Notes: generated by a model not told the origin, from the letters alone. 64,000 nt of DNA from Candidatus Heimdallarchaeota archaeon (GCA_030603365.1 JAUVXV010000002.1:124001-188000); one strand, 5' to 3'. Positions 18,476-27,694 are shown, numbered from the stretch's first letter. Numbers and translations: made by a program.

Positions 18476-19525
18476 TCATTCTTGCATGAAATATTTCCAA
18501 TATAGGATTTCATCTTCACCTAAATCTTGCAGAATTTTCTTCCCCAGTATTAAGTCATAATAAGTTGGATCAATTCCTTTTCCTGGTCTCTTTGTGGTGA
18601 TGTCATCAGCTGTAATCACTTGTCCTTTTTTCAATGCTTTAGCTGTAACTATTGATCTTCTCGCATTTTTCCTTGCTGGTAACTCTGCATTAATAATTCT
18701 CTTCTCCTCATCTCCTAGAATTTTTGTAACAAGTTCAACATTATCTGAAAGTAGTTTTAGGTCTTGAGGATCCATTGCATGGTAATGATCATTTCCAGGA
18801 AGAGTTTTATCTAGAGTAAAATGCTTTTCTAGAACAGATGCACCCATCAGATGAGCAACTATCAGAGTAATCATAGCTTTATCTGGTTTAGTGTGATCTG
18901 AATACCCTACAAGATTTTCTGGAAAGATTTTCTTTAGATGCTTTATCATTCGAAGATTGGCATCTTCAAACTTTGTTGGGTAGCTCAGAATGCAGTGCAA
19001 CGGGACTATAGGCACATTTTCAACCACTTTGATCGTTGTAATCGCATGCTCTATTTCTCCCAAGGTTGCTGCGCCAGTTGATAGGAAAATAGGTTTCTTT
19101 TTCTCAGCGATATAACGCAAGAAAGGTATATTGGTAATATCAGCTGAAGCAATCTTATAAAGTGGAACTAGTGGGTCTAGAAAATCTACTGCATTATTAT
19201 CGAAAGGAGTTGACAGAAAGAATATTTTGTTTCTTTCCGCTTCTTTAGCTAAATCTCTATAATCATCCTCTTCAAAAGTGTCATATTGTTTGAAAAAATC
19301 CCTTTGGGTTTTGTTTGTATCCCAATATGCTGGAGAATCTTTAGCAGCGATAGTCTCAGCTTTGTATGATTGGAATTTGATTGCATCTGCACCGTTTTTA
19401 GCTGCTTCCCTCACCATTTCTAGAGCTGTTTCCATGCTGTTTTCGTAATTAACACCAGCTTCTGCAATGATGAAAGGTTTTCCACCTTCTTGGATAGTTC
19501 TATCTCCAATCTTCAAGCTTTTCAT
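18476..19525 (-). CDS. neuB: Nonulosonic (sialic-type) acid synthase
   Basis: Condenses phosphoenolpyruvate with a six-carbon amino sugar to give a nine-carbon acid. The barrel domain (about 1-270) shows PFIIAEAGVNYENSMETALE, ADAIKFQSYKAETI, FFLSTPFDNNAVDFLD, LYKIASADITNIPFL, LSTGAATLGEIEHA and VGYSDHT. The C-terminal SAF (antifreeze-like) domain starts at ARRSIVTAKALKKGQVITAD and ends PGKGIDPTYYDLILGKK. The length of 349 is normal. The start lies 7 bp after the stop of the CMP-acid synthetase gene, so they are co-transcribed. Whether the product is pseudaminic, legionaminic or N-acetylneuraminic acid cannot be read directly; the PseG-like domain next door points to pseudaminic acid. Confidence 0.93.
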   Translation of the reverse strand: MKSLKIGDRTIQEGGKPFIIAEAGVNYENSMETALEMVREAAKNGADAIKFQSYKAETIAAKDSPAYWDTNKTQRDFFKQYDTFEEDDYRDLAKEAERNKIFFLSTPFDNNAVDFLDPLVPLYKIASADITNIPFLRYIAEKKKPIFLSTGAATLGEIEHAITTIKVVENVPIVPLHCILSYPTKFEDANLRMIKHLKKIFPENLVGYSDHTKPDKAMITLIVAHLMGASVLEKHFTLDKTLPGNDHYHAMDPQDLKLLSDNVELVTKILGDEEKRIINAELPARKNARRSIVTAKALKKGQVITADDITTKRPGKGIDPTYYDLILGKKILQDLGEDEILYWKYFMQE

Positions 19526-19532
19526 ATGATTT

Positions 19533-21236
19533 CTACTCTGGTGGTATATTTAAGATATTCGAAGGGAATTTTTCATCGTAGTGGTCAAAAATAGTTCTCA
19601 AAACGCGTTTGATTCCACTTCTTAAATCATAGCGAAGATGAGATTTGTTCATCTCTAATCGTTTAGAATAATCTTCTAACAATAATTTCAATTCTTGTTC
19701 TATTTTTGAATCAATTTGTTCATCTGCTAATCCAAGATAGGTTACACCTGGTGCTTCTTCTGCGAAAGTATGGAGGGTTTCTCGTTCATTTTGGGCTATA
19801 GTGATACATGGTACTCCAATCGCAGCAATTTCAAAGACTGTTCTACCATTGGAAGTTATCGCTAAATCAGCCTTGTACATGTGTTGAGACATGAGTTTTA
19901 CATCTTGAAACACATTTATCTTAAAACCAGATTTATTCATCACAGAAGCGAGTTTTTGGATGTTTTCTAGCGATTTGTAACCTAATCCCAATATAAGAGT
20001 TATATCAATGTCTTTCAACTGTAGTTTTTCTATTGTTTTCAGACAAGTTTTAGAGAGATTGTTTTGATCGACTCCCCCAAAGGTAATTAGGATGTTTTTT
20101 ACTTCTTTCTCTATTGTTTTAAATGGGACAAGATGAAATTCATCTCGCAAACATAGGTACTTGTATCCGTTGAAAATATGATCTTGTTTATCTTCAGTAT
20201 CTGTAGCATTGACAGCATTAAACACTAAATCTGCTTCTTTTAAACCAGCTGCTAAATCTTCAAAAGTTACTAAGAAGGGGTTATAGGATTTTATTTGTTG
20301 AAGATAATTTTCTTCTGTGTCAAGAATATCTATTAGAATAATATCAGGGTCATTATTTTCTATAACTTTGAAGAATTCTTCTTCCTTCTCAATCTCTACT
20401 ACTTCGAAGTTCTGAGAATATACTTTTGCTAATCCTAACTTTGATGATTTCTTAATTACAAATTTAACATCGTGTTCTAGTAGATTATTTGCTATTGTGA
20501 TCATTCGATAAATATGCCCCATTCCTATTTCATTATCTCCATCTACTCGTAAGAGAAACTTCTTTCTAGAGAGTATTTTTTCTGCTAATGTCCAGTCAAG
20601 ATAATTATCGATATCTATCCCTTCTAATTCGGATAGTTCGAAAATCTCCAGCGGTTCGACCATCCTTGTACTTTCTGTTACAATTTCTGATTTAGAGATA
20701 ACAAATCCACCTGTTTCAAAAAATACTGGTTCAAGTTGCCGCCTATTCAATCTTTTAGGATAATAAGGAGATAATTGCTTATCCTTCTTCTCCCAGAAAA
20801 GATGTTGTGTTGGAATAACAGAAATCATTGACGAACTATTTTTTTCTACAAACTTCTCTATTGCTTTATCTAATGAACTTGTTTTTAATAATGGACTAGT
20901 TGGTTGTAGAGTGATAATTATATCAAATTCTGTATTCGATTGTTCTTGATAAGCTTTGTAAGCATGATAAATAACGGGATCTAAAGTTGTTTGATCTTGA
21001 GCTAAATCTGAAGGACGTTCTATAATCTTATCTGCACCAAAAATGTAGGAGATGTTTCCGATTTCACTATCATCTGTAGTTACAACTGTTTTATCAATGT
21101 ATTTTGATTTCTTAGCTGTTTTGATGATGTAAGCAATTAGGGGGTTCCTATTTAGAAATCTAATATTTTTTCTAGGAATTATTTTCGAACCTCCTCGAGC
21201 AGGTATTATAGCAAGTATTCTCTTATCTTTATACAC
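19533..21236 (-). CDS. CMP-nonulosonate synthetase fused to a PseG-like nucleotide-sugar hydrolase
   Basis: Two enzymes in one 567-residue chain. Residues 1 to about 225 are a NeuA/PseF-type cytidylyltransferase with LAIIPARGGSKIIPRKNIRF, VVTTDDSEIG, LQPTSPLL and the metal-binding region around residue 200 (EGIDIDNYLDW). Residues from about 228 resemble PseG, which removes UDP before the NeuB-type condensation: LLRVDGDNEIGMGHIYRMIT, ILITFGGVDQNNLSK and ADLAITSNGRTVFEIAAIGVP. Start is GTG 21236. Together with neuB this covers three steps of CMP-pseudaminate or CMP-legionaminate synthesis. The earlier dehydratase, aminotransferase and acetyltransferase genes are not adjacent. Confidence 0.88.
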   Translation of the reverse strand: MYKDKRILAIIPARGGSKIIPRKNIRFLNRNPLIAYIIKTAKKSKYIDKTVVTTDDSEIGNISYIFGADKIIERPSDLAQDQTTLDPVIYHAYKAYQEQSNTEFDIIITLQPTSPLLKTSSLDKAIEKFVEKNSSSMISVIPTQHLFWEKKDKQLSPYYPKRLNRRQLEPVFFETGGFVISKSEIVTESTRMVEPLEIFELSELEGIDIDNYLDWTLAEKILSRKKFLLRVDGDNEIGMGHIYRMITIANNLLEHDVKFVIKKSSKLGLAKVYSQNFEVVEIEKEEEFFKVIENNDPDIILIDILDTEENYLQQIKSYNPFLVTFEDLAAGLKEADLVFNAVNATDTEDKQDHIFNGYKYLCLRDEFHLVPFKTIEKEVKNILITFGGVDQNNLSKTCLKTIEKLQLKDIDITLILGLGYKSLENIQKLASVMNKSGFKINVFQDVKLMSQHMYKADLAITSNGRTVFEIAAIGVPCITIAQNERETLHTFAEEAPGVTYLGLADEQIDSKIEQELKLLLEDYSKRLEMNKSHLRYDLRSGIKRVLRTIFDHYDEKFPSNILNIPPE

Positions 21237-21319
21237 AACTTTTCAGAGATTATGTGATTATATGAGTTTTTCGTAAAATGAGGAAGAGAGCTGAATACAT
21301 GAAATTCAATCAATAAGAT

Positions 21320-22459
21320 TTACTCCTCATAATAGCCGTATAACTTAGCTATTTCATATGTTTCTTCTTTAATTGTAGCCAGTTCTTCATCACTAAAAGA
21401 GGGTTTGTAGTATGTTGGTTGATGAAGTTTCTGAATATATTTTTCTCTTAGCTCTGCAGATTTTTCCTTATCTAGCTCGAGATGTTCAATTATTTTATCT
21501 ATGGTTTCTTCTGAGTTATCAGTGAGATCTTCAAACCTTATTACTAATGTTTGTTTTGCCAATTCCTTGTTCTTGCTCAGCAAATCTGTTGTATACTCAT
21601 AAACTAATTTCCAATAGAATGCATAAGCTCTAACAAACGTTTCCTCTTTTTCAAGAAGCGCCCTAATTTTATCAATATTTTCCTTTGAATTTAGATTTAT
21701 GAAAACTTTTTCACTTCCAAATTCGATATGTCCCACCTTTGTGATCCAGTCTCTTATCTTATCATTTTCTTTTTCTAAATCCAAGAAGATTCTTTCTTGT
21801 TTAATGTAAGATGCAATATGATTTATTGGATGACGTATAACTAAAACAAATTTTACATCAGGGAATAATTTGTGTAGATACTCCATTCTAGTAATGTTGT
21901 AATTATTTTTTGTTACATATCGAGTTGATTTTTTACTAATCATCAGTTTCCTAATGCTTTCAGTGTAGAATTTCTCAAATTTAGGGTTAGATGTATTGCT
22001 ATCTTTTATATTTGATAATTGTTCATTATGCAATTCGTCAAAGAATCTCATCCATAACATTTCTTCAACTGCTTCTGGACTATTTCTATTAATCGCTAAT
22101 CCATCCTTATGAACTCGTTCTACTTTTTTTCTAAAAATAAAAGGAAGAAGTTTTGCTATATAATGCAGTATTTGTGGAATAAACGGGTCGATCAAGTGCA
22201 TATGCATATGAAAGGCTACATCTGGATGTTCCCCTATCATTTCTACTGTGATTGTGGTTCCAGCTCTTGCTAACCCTATAACATAGATTGGTTTTTCAAT
22301 ATTGATTTTACGTAATTTTCTCTTCATACATTTTGTTTCAAAATTACCTAGTTTTATTGTTGTTAAACGACTTTTTGTCAGCAGTTTCATTAAGTAGTAC
22401 ATAGGAACAGGAAAAGTAAATTCAGGTAGTTTATTCTTGTCTTTCTTTTGCTTTACCAT
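21320..22459 (-). CDS. PAPS-dependent sulfotransferase
   Basis: Transfers sulfate from PAPS to an acceptor, most likely a glycan. The 5'-phosphosulfate loop is IYVIGLARAGTTITVEMIGE, and the 3'-phosphate-binding strand and helix are VKFVLVIRHPINHIASYIKQ, both in the expected order. A conserved RFEDLTDNSEETIDKI near the C-terminus is also typical. There is no signal peptide, so it acts in the cytosol. I choose ATG 22459 over the upstream TTG. The gene lies 84 bp before (on the minus strand, upstream of) the CMP-nonulosonate genes, and the PAPS-making enzymes are encoded at 36 kb. Confidence 0.85.
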   Translation of the reverse strand: MVKQKKDKNKLPEFTFPVPMYYLMKLLTKSRLTTIKLGNFETKCMKRKLRKINIEKPIYVIGLARAGTTITVEMIGEHPDVAFHMHMHLIDPFIPQILHYIAKLLPFIFRKKVERVHKDGLAINRNSPEAVEEMLWMRFFDELHNEQLSNIKDSNTSNPKFEKFYTESIRKLMISKKSTRYVTKNNYNITRMEYLHKLFPDVKFVLVIRHPINHIASYIKQERIFLDLEKENDKIRDWITKVGHIEFGSEKVFINLNSKENIDKIRALLEKEETFVRAYAFYWKLVYEYTTDLLSKNKELAKQTLVIRFEDLTDNSEETIDKIIEHLELDKEKSAELREKYIQKLHQPTYYKPSFSDEELATIKEETYEIAKLYGYYEE

Positions 22460-22591
22460 AAAACCAATCAAAACCAACTAATTGTATGAATAAAAAAAAC
22501 TTACTGTATCGCTTCTCATTTTTTTCTGATTTTCTAGAATTATTTAAACCAAAAAATTGAAAAGTCTAGTAAAGAGAATTGATATGACACC

Positions 22592-24709
22592 ATGAAAAAG
22601 AAAACTAAACGGATACTCACATCCATTGGAATAATACTTCTAGTATTACTTGCAGGGGGAGGCAGTGTTATGCTTTATTTACAATTTAGATATGTAGCTC
22701 GACCATATGACCTTTCTAATGCACCCCAATATATTCTTGACATTAAAGAAGATCTTAGTGGGAAATTAACTAATGACACTTTTACTTGGGATGATATGTC
22801 AGATTTCGTAATTTTCGCACAGTATGTTGCTGATAATAATCCAGATGTTTTTAATGAAATTGAAGGTTGGGAACAAGGAACGTGGTTCAATATTACTGAT
22901 GCGGGTCATTTGTGGCTTTTAGTAGGTAATGACACACTTATTTTTGAAATAGTACCTATCCCCCCACCTAATTTTGGAATCTATCTAGAGTTAAATTTCG
23001 ATACAGTACAAGATATACTTAGAGAGGAGATTACTACTCAACAGGCTTTCCAAACTGGGAGACTGAAGTTTGATGGTAATCTTGATGAGGTATTAAAGGT
23101 CAGTTGGCTTGTAGAGACAGCTGCTGCAACTATAATGGGAACATATACTTCACCATATGAGGTTTTAGATAATTTCCACATTAGAGTAGATAATAGTGAT
23201 TTATACAATAGATTAGGTTTAACAGTATTACCTTATGTTACGATTAAACTCGATCCTACTAGAATAGGGGAAGTACATGGTGGATCACCTGAAACAAGCG
23301 ATGTTATTATTGTTAATAGCAGAGGTGAGATAGTTTATCGTCTAGATGCTAACACCCTAAATACAGTACAAAAATTCGTCAATTCTACAACAATTATCAG
23401 TGGAGGTAAAAATTATGGTCCAATGGAATTATGGAACTATCAGACTGGTGAGAGAGTTATATTAACAATGCCGTCTGGGCATCATTGTTTAGATTATAAT
23501 CCTTTTACTGAAACTGTTATGGTCTTAGAACATGACAAAACAAATTTAACGGAAACTTGGGATGGCAATGTCATTCTTTACGATAGCCTAAGAGAATATG
23601 CTTTGAATGGTACTTTAATTTGGGAATGGGATGGAAGAGTTCATTATCCGTTTAATTCTACAAGACACACCGAATTTGGTCTCAATTTAACCTTTGCCGG
23701 TGGAGCAGATTGGATGCATGCAAACTCCTTTGTTTGGGATAAGCAAGATGAAGCTATTTATCTTAATATGAGAAATCTTGACACCATAATAAAAATCGAT
23801 TACGATTCAAAAGCTATCCTTTGGGAAGTAGGAAGAGACTCTAATTTCACGTTTTATAATAAGAATGATGAGATTGTAGATGCAATTATGCACGCACCTC
23901 ATGGATTGGAGAAGATTGGTGAAAATAGGTTCATAATTTTCGACAATGATCTTTACAATACAAGCAATCCTCTAACAATGAATTTGGAGGGATCTCTAGG
24001 ATATTCAAGAATGCTTGAATTTGAGATTGATGAAGTCAATGAAACCATGAAAGAAATTTGGTCATGGGTTCCATCCAACCAGAGTTATTATTTGCCAGAA
24101 TCAGGAGGAGACACCAATAGATTGCCTGATGGGAACACTATAGCTGTTTTCGGAAATAAAGCTGAAGTACTTAATCTTCGTGATCCTATTTACCTTACAG
24201 AAGTAACACCAGATGGAGAAATTGCTTGGGAATTGATGATAGACGGTGATAATAACACCTATTTCTGGATACAGAATTTTGAAAGATTTTATGAAAAACC
24301 AGTTATCAACATTCAAGAGAGTTTTCTTGATATTCCAAATGGAATATTGAATCTAAACCTAACTACATGGGACTGTTACAAGAAGGATTACAACACTCAA
24401 GGGACAGTGAAGATAATAGCTGATGGAGAAGTCATTTATGAGGACGATTTTATTTTCGAAGCTTACTTCAAATCCAATTTTCTAAATATTTCTTTAACTA
24501 ATGTTCCTTCAAATGTTAAACTTCTTGAAATTATTGTAGAAAATCAAGATGGTATCAAAGGCATTGAGATACTCTTTGACAAAAGTCTTCCAATCGGTAC
24601 AATACTTGTAAGCACTCTTGTTCCAATAGGTACTGTGGGAATATTGGTTGGAGCATATTTCATTCTAAAAAAGAAAAATAAACTCCCAGGATTTTTAAAA
24701 AGAGAGTAA
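22592..24709 (+). CDS. Membrane-anchored extracellular arylsulfotransferase (ASST)-family protein
   Basis: A 705-residue protein with an N-terminal helix (about 8-29) and a C-terminal helix (about 670-695) followed by basic residues, so the bulk lies outside. The middle is a beta-propeller of ASST type: LDYNPFTETVMVLEHDKT, GNVILYDSLREYALNGTLIW, DWMHANSFVWDKQDEAIYLN, MHAPHGLEKIGENRFIIFDN and DTNRLPDGNTIAVFG. The histidines in DWMHANS and HAPHG stand where ASST keeps catalytic histidines. PAPS-independent ASSTs move sulfate between phenolic esters. Many archaeal members are untested, so a binding role is possible. About ten N-x-S/T sequons suggest glycosylation. A terminator-like hairpin overlaps its stop codon. 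Confidence 0.7.
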   Translation: MKKKTKRILTSIGIILLVLLAGGGSVMLYLQFRYVARPYDLSNAPQYILDIKEDLSGKLTNDTFTWDDMSDFVIFAQYVADNNPDVFNEIEGWEQGTWFNITDAGHLWLLVGNDTLIFEIVPIPPPNFGIYLELNFDTVQDILREEITTQQAFQTGRLKFDGNLDEVLKVSWLVETAAATIMGTYTSPYEVLDNFHIRVDNSDLYNRLGLTVLPYVTIKLDPTRIGEVHGGSPETSDVIIVNSRGEIVYRLDANTLNTVQKFVNSTTIISGGKNYGPMELWNYQTGERVILTMPSGHHCLDYNPFTETVMVLEHDKTNLTETWDGNVILYDSLREYALNGTLIWEWDGRVHYPFNSTRHTEFGLNLTFAGGADWMHANSFVWDKQDEAIYLNMRNLDTIIKIDYDSKAILWEVGRDSNFTFYNKNDEIVDAIMHAPHGLEKIGENRFIIFDNDLYNTSNPLTMNLEGSLGYSRMLEFEIDEVNETMKEIWSWVPSNQSYYLPESGGDTNRLPDGNTIAVFGNKAEVLNLRDPIYLTEVTPDGEIAWELMIDGDNNTYFWIQNFERFYEKPVINIQESFLDIPNGILNLNLTTWDCYKKDYNTQGTVKIIADGEVIYEDDFIFEAYFKSNFLNISLTNVPSNVKLLEIIVENQDGIKGIEILFDKSLPIGTILVSTLVPIGTVGILVGAYFILKKKNKLPGFLKRE

Positions 24710-24727
24710 AATCTCTTTAGTTTTTTT
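24699..24727 (+). terminator. Hairpin plus T-run after the ASST-like gene
   Basis: A perfect 7-bp inverted repeat (AAAGAGA 24699-24705, TCTCTTT 24712-24718) spans the stop codon and is followed by seven T at 24721-24727. This suits transcription termination of the upstream gene. Confidence 0.5.
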
Positions 24728-24774
24728 CCTTTAATTAGGAAAGATTTTTTATTGTTTATAATATAAAGTACAAC

Positions 24775-25644
24775 ATGATGTTTAGAAAAAAACCAATTAT
24801 CTTTGTGCTTATTTTGGTTTCTATGATAAGCTTTCCTTCATTTATTCATTCAAATGTAAATAACTTCTCCCCTTACCAGATCTCAATTCCTCCAAGTGAT
24901 GCTTATGCTGATGAGATAGTGGAAGGAGTATCATACATCTATCTTTTTGGTGAAAATGCTTTAGGTGCACCAGATGGAGAGTATGCACAACTTCTCTTAG
25001 AATACACAAATGGAATTCTCACCCTAGATATGGGTAGATATGAAAAAATTTTGAATGGTACTGGAGATGATTTCACAGTCCATTGTCTATCTGGAGGATA
25101 CATAGTCAAGGCAGGGAATGATGTAAAACAGCCTTTAACCACTTTGGGTGAAGGAGAAAATACAACCAGTTTTGATTTAGCAGATGGAGGTTTAGTAGAA
25201 GCTAGATATGTTCAAGTTCAATACTTAAATGGTACTGTTGTTTACTTAGATGCTATTGAAGCTTTAAATGGTGAGATTCCCCTTCCCGAGGCTATGATCC
25301 CTGATATTACTCCTGTAGATGATTTTTGGGTTTGGGAAAATAGTTCAAAAGTCGAATTTACTTGGGAAATAAGTGAATATCATCCTTGGAATTATACAAT
25401 AATAGTTAACGATATCATTTATGAACAAGGTGAATGGTTAGAAACTAATATTGATTTCAGTTACGATATTGATGGTCCAGAAGTTTTACAAATCATGCTT
25501 GAGGCTAATGACTATTATGGTTATTCTGCTGGAGATACTGTTACTGTAGAGATTAGAGAGATAGACAAAGCATCTTCATTATCAGTAATCTTAAGCCTAC
25601 TATCATTATTCGGGGTTGTATATATCTTAAAGAAAAACAAGTAA
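24775..25644 (+). CDS. Secreted, C-terminally anchored protein with a galactose-binding-like domain
   Basis: A 289-residue protein with a signal peptide (about 1-27, MMFRKKPIIFVLILVSMISF onward) and a final membrane helix with a KKNK tail. Between them a beta-rich domain contains ENALGAPDGEYAQLLLEYTN, LTLDMGRYEKILNGTGDDFT and ARYVQVQYLNGTVVYLDAIE. I recognise this as the pattern of extracellular archaeal domains related to discoidin/galactose-binding folds, in which the glycine-rich GAPDG loop shapes the binding face. A second, Ig-like portion follows (about 185-260). The ligand is unknown. It sits 65 bp after the ASST-like gene on the same strand and may be its surface partner. Confidence 0.6.
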   Translation: MMFRKKPIIFVLILVSMISFPSFIHSNVNNFSPYQISIPPSDAYADEIVEGVSYIYLFGENALGAPDGEYAQLLLEYTNGILTLDMGRYEKILNGTGDDFTVHCLSGGYIVKAGNDVKQPLTTLGEGENTTSFDLADGGLVEARYVQVQYLNGTVVYLDAIEALNGEIPLPEAMIPDITPVDDFWVWENSSKVEFTWEISEYHPWNYTIIVNDIIYEQGEWLETNIDFSYDIDGPEVLQIMLEANDYYGYSAGDTVTVEIREIDKASSLSVILSLLSLFGVVYILKKNK

Positions 25645-25681
25645 AAGCGAATAAATAAGAATTGTCTCTCTTTTACTTCCT

Positions 25682-25843
25682 TTATTTTTCATCAGCTGAT
25701 TCAGCTTCATCTGAAATTAGTTTATTAAGTAAAAACACTATAAATTCTTCAACTGAATTATAATTGTCATCTAGTTCTACTTTTTCTGTTAATTCAGCAT
25801 AAAGCTCTTCTGGGATTTCTATTTCTTTGGTTTCTTTATTCAT
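25682..25843 (-). CDS. 53-residue acidic protein, ribbon-helix-helix-like
   Basis: A small intact frame starting at ATG 25843 and ending at TAA 25682-25684. It begins MNKETKEIEIPEELYAELTE and continues with NSVEEFIVFLLNKLI. This is the strand-helix-helix layout of CopG/Arc-type small proteins (the 'IEIPEELYxEL...SVEEFI..LL' pattern). It is acidic and lacks a basic strand, so DNA binding is not assured. It begins 17 bp after the stop of the sulfotransferase-like gene on the same strand, so the two are likely co-transcribed. Similar mini-proteins accompany sulfate-assimilation genes in other genomes, as I recall, which would suit the context. Confidence 0.65.
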   Translation of the reverse strand: MNKETKEIEIPEELYAELTEKVELDDNYNSVEEFIVFLLNKLISDEAESADEK

Positions 25844-25860
25844 TTTTATCATCTGTGAAG

Positions 25861-26433
25861 TTACTTCTTCTTTGATCTCTGTCTGTAGAGCTTCTCATCT
25901 ATCACTTTGTTCATTTTATCTTTATTAAGTTCGTTTCCCAGAAATTCACAGATAGAATCAAGATGCTGTTCTGGATGCTTAACCATTTCATTATATGATA
26001 GGTATAAAACACTGAAATTTGATTGTAAACTAATCCATTCCTTGGTTTGTTTGACATGACTCTTATAGTATTCTAGCATCATTTTATCTTCTTTAGGATG
26101 AGTTTTTTGTCCTTTTTCCATTACAGTTTGTTTTTGAGATTTCAGAATCTCATCGAAATTCCTTTCCATGAAAATTATTTTGTATTCAAATTTGTCAGGC
26201 AAATGCTGAAGGAAAAAAGAAATTACTTTTACTGCTTTTTCCTCAGCTTCATCTAACCAACTAATATTTCCCTCTGGAAGTTTCTTTGCAGGTTCATACT
26301 CAAAATACCCTTTTGGATTGTTTTCATCTGGTTTTCTTGTTTTATCTTCAAGAATCTTAATCCCACCAGCTTTTAGCATATTCATCATCATAGCTGTCCC
26401 AGAACGAGGTAATCCAGATACTATTATTATCAT
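25861..26433 (-). CDS. Small sulfotransferase-like P-loop protein
   Basis: A 190-residue protein starting MIIIVSGLPRSGTAMMMNML, the 5'-phosphosulfate-binding loop of PAPS sulfotransferases. It continues with NPKGYFEYEPAKKLP and YKIIFMERNFDEILKSQKQ, where the arginine and downstream residues match the 3'-phosphate-binding helix. VLYLSYNEMVKHPEQHLDSI follows, also family-typical. I choose ATG 26433 because the motif normally begins within a few residues of the start; a GTG three codons earlier is possible. It is short for the family and cytosolic. The acceptor is unknown. It lies 17 bp upstream of the 53-residue protein gene. Confidence 0.75.
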   Translation of the reverse strand: MIIIVSGLPRSGTAMMMNMLKAGGIKILEDKTRKPDENNPKGYFEYEPAKKLPEGNISWLDEAEEKAVKVISFFLQHLPDKFEYKIIFMERNFDEILKSQKQTVMEKGQKTHPKEDKMMLEYYKSHVKQTKEWISLQSNFSVLYLSYNEMVKHPEQHLDSICEFLGNELNKDKMNKVIDEKLYRQRSKKK

Positions 26434-26606
26434 CACATTCACTTCTTAAGTCATGAATTTCTATTAATCAAATTCAATTTACCAACCTATCATTTACTTT
26501 CAGCTCTATTAAACTTTTTTAGTTTAAAAGATACTCAGTAGTTAGATAATTTTTTCTTTTAATTCGCACAAAAACATTATTAAAGCTAGTCTATGCTTTT
26601 TTCTTG

Positions 26607-27635
26607 ATGTATATTCTTCTAAGTGGAGCAAAGAAAAATGCAGGAGATTTTCTAATTTTCAATAGAGCTAAAGCTCTACTCGAAGAACATTTGGATGAAG
26701 AATTTACAACTTTCTTTAGATGGGAAGAATTGGATGATAAGTTAGATATAGTTAACGATTCTAAAGGTGTCATCATCTGCGGAGGACCTGGATATAATTA
26801 TAGGTTCTATCCAGCAATTTACCGATTAACAAACCCTCTTGAAAAACTTGAAGTTCCTGTCTATCCTATGGGTTTAGGGTATTCAGGTATTCCAATCAAC
26901 ACAGATGATTTTGTTTTTTCTGAACAATCTCTTGAAGCTATCAATCACATTCATTCACAAATAGAATATTCTAGTGTTAGAGATGTTCTAACTCAAAATC
27001 TCCTTAAGAGATTTAACATCAACAATGTAGTTCTTTCTGGATGTCCAGCATGGCATTCATTAGGAGATATTGATAAGGATTTTACACCACCTGAAGAGAT
27101 TAAAAAGATTGTATTTACTACCCCTGCAAAAATTAAATTCGCTTATCAAACATTCCGAATAATGTCTTTGATTAAACGTAAATTCCCAAAGGCAGAAGTT
27201 CTTTGCAGTTTCCATAGAGGAATTAAGAGAGATCAGTACACAAAAAGAAGGATGAGTTATACTTATCATGGTATAGCTGCTTATGCAAAAATGTTAGGTT
27301 TTAAGGTTCAAGATTTTTCGTATGATTCTGAAAGGATAGATATCTACAAAGAATTTGATCTTCATTTTGGTTATAGAGTCCACAGTCATATTTATTTTCT
27401 GAGCTTAAAAAAACCATCAATTCTACTTCATGAGGATGGAAGAGGAAAAGGGTTGTCACTAACGTTGAATAGTTCCTTAGATGTTTCAGCTTATGAATCA
27501 GGAGCAGTTAGAAAATTGAAGAAAAGCATTAATTCAGTCATTGAGAATGATTTTGAGGATTACTATTCAATGACAGATTTCATGAGAGAGACATATTATA
27601 AAACAATGGTTCCCTTCATAGAGAATCTTCGCTAA
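26607..27635 (+). CDS. Polysaccharide pyruvyl transferase family protein
   Basis: About 342 residues, similar in layout to CsaB/WcaK/AmsJ enzymes, which add a pyruvate ketal from phosphoenolpyruvate to a sugar. Evidence: SGAKKNAGDFLIFNRAKALL at the N-terminus (the 'N-x-GD' start), GVIICGGPGYNYRFYP (the G-G-G loop), VYPMGLGYSG, SSVRDVLTQNLLKRF (R-D-x-S type segment) and, near the C-terminus, FGYRVHSHIYFLSLKKPSIL, the conserved R-x-H. Start is ATG 26607; a TATA-like TTATTAAAG about 25 bp upstream suggests a leaderless transcript. It would add acidic ketals to the glycan. Some members have other functions, so the reaction is inferred. Confidence 0.75.
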   Translation: MYILLSGAKKNAGDFLIFNRAKALLEEHLDEEFTTFFRWEELDDKLDIVNDSKGVIICGGPGYNYRFYPAIYRLTNPLEKLEVPVYPMGLGYSGIPINTDDFVFSEQSLEAINHIHSQIEYSSVRDVLTQNLLKRFNINNVVLSGCPAWHSLGDIDKDFTPPEEIKKIVFTTPAKIKFAYQTFRIMSLIKRKFPKAEVLCSFHRGIKRDQYTKRRMSYTYHGIAAYAKMLGFKVQDFSYDSERIDIYKEFDLHFGYRVHSHIYFLSLKKPSILLHEDGRGKGLSLTLNSSLDVSAYESGAVRKLKKSINSVIENDFEDYYSMTDFMRETYYKTMVPFIENLR

Positions 27636-27694
27636 TTTGTTTAGATAATTTTTTAAGCAACTTTTCTTCTTCAACATATTACTGGTGCAAAGAG

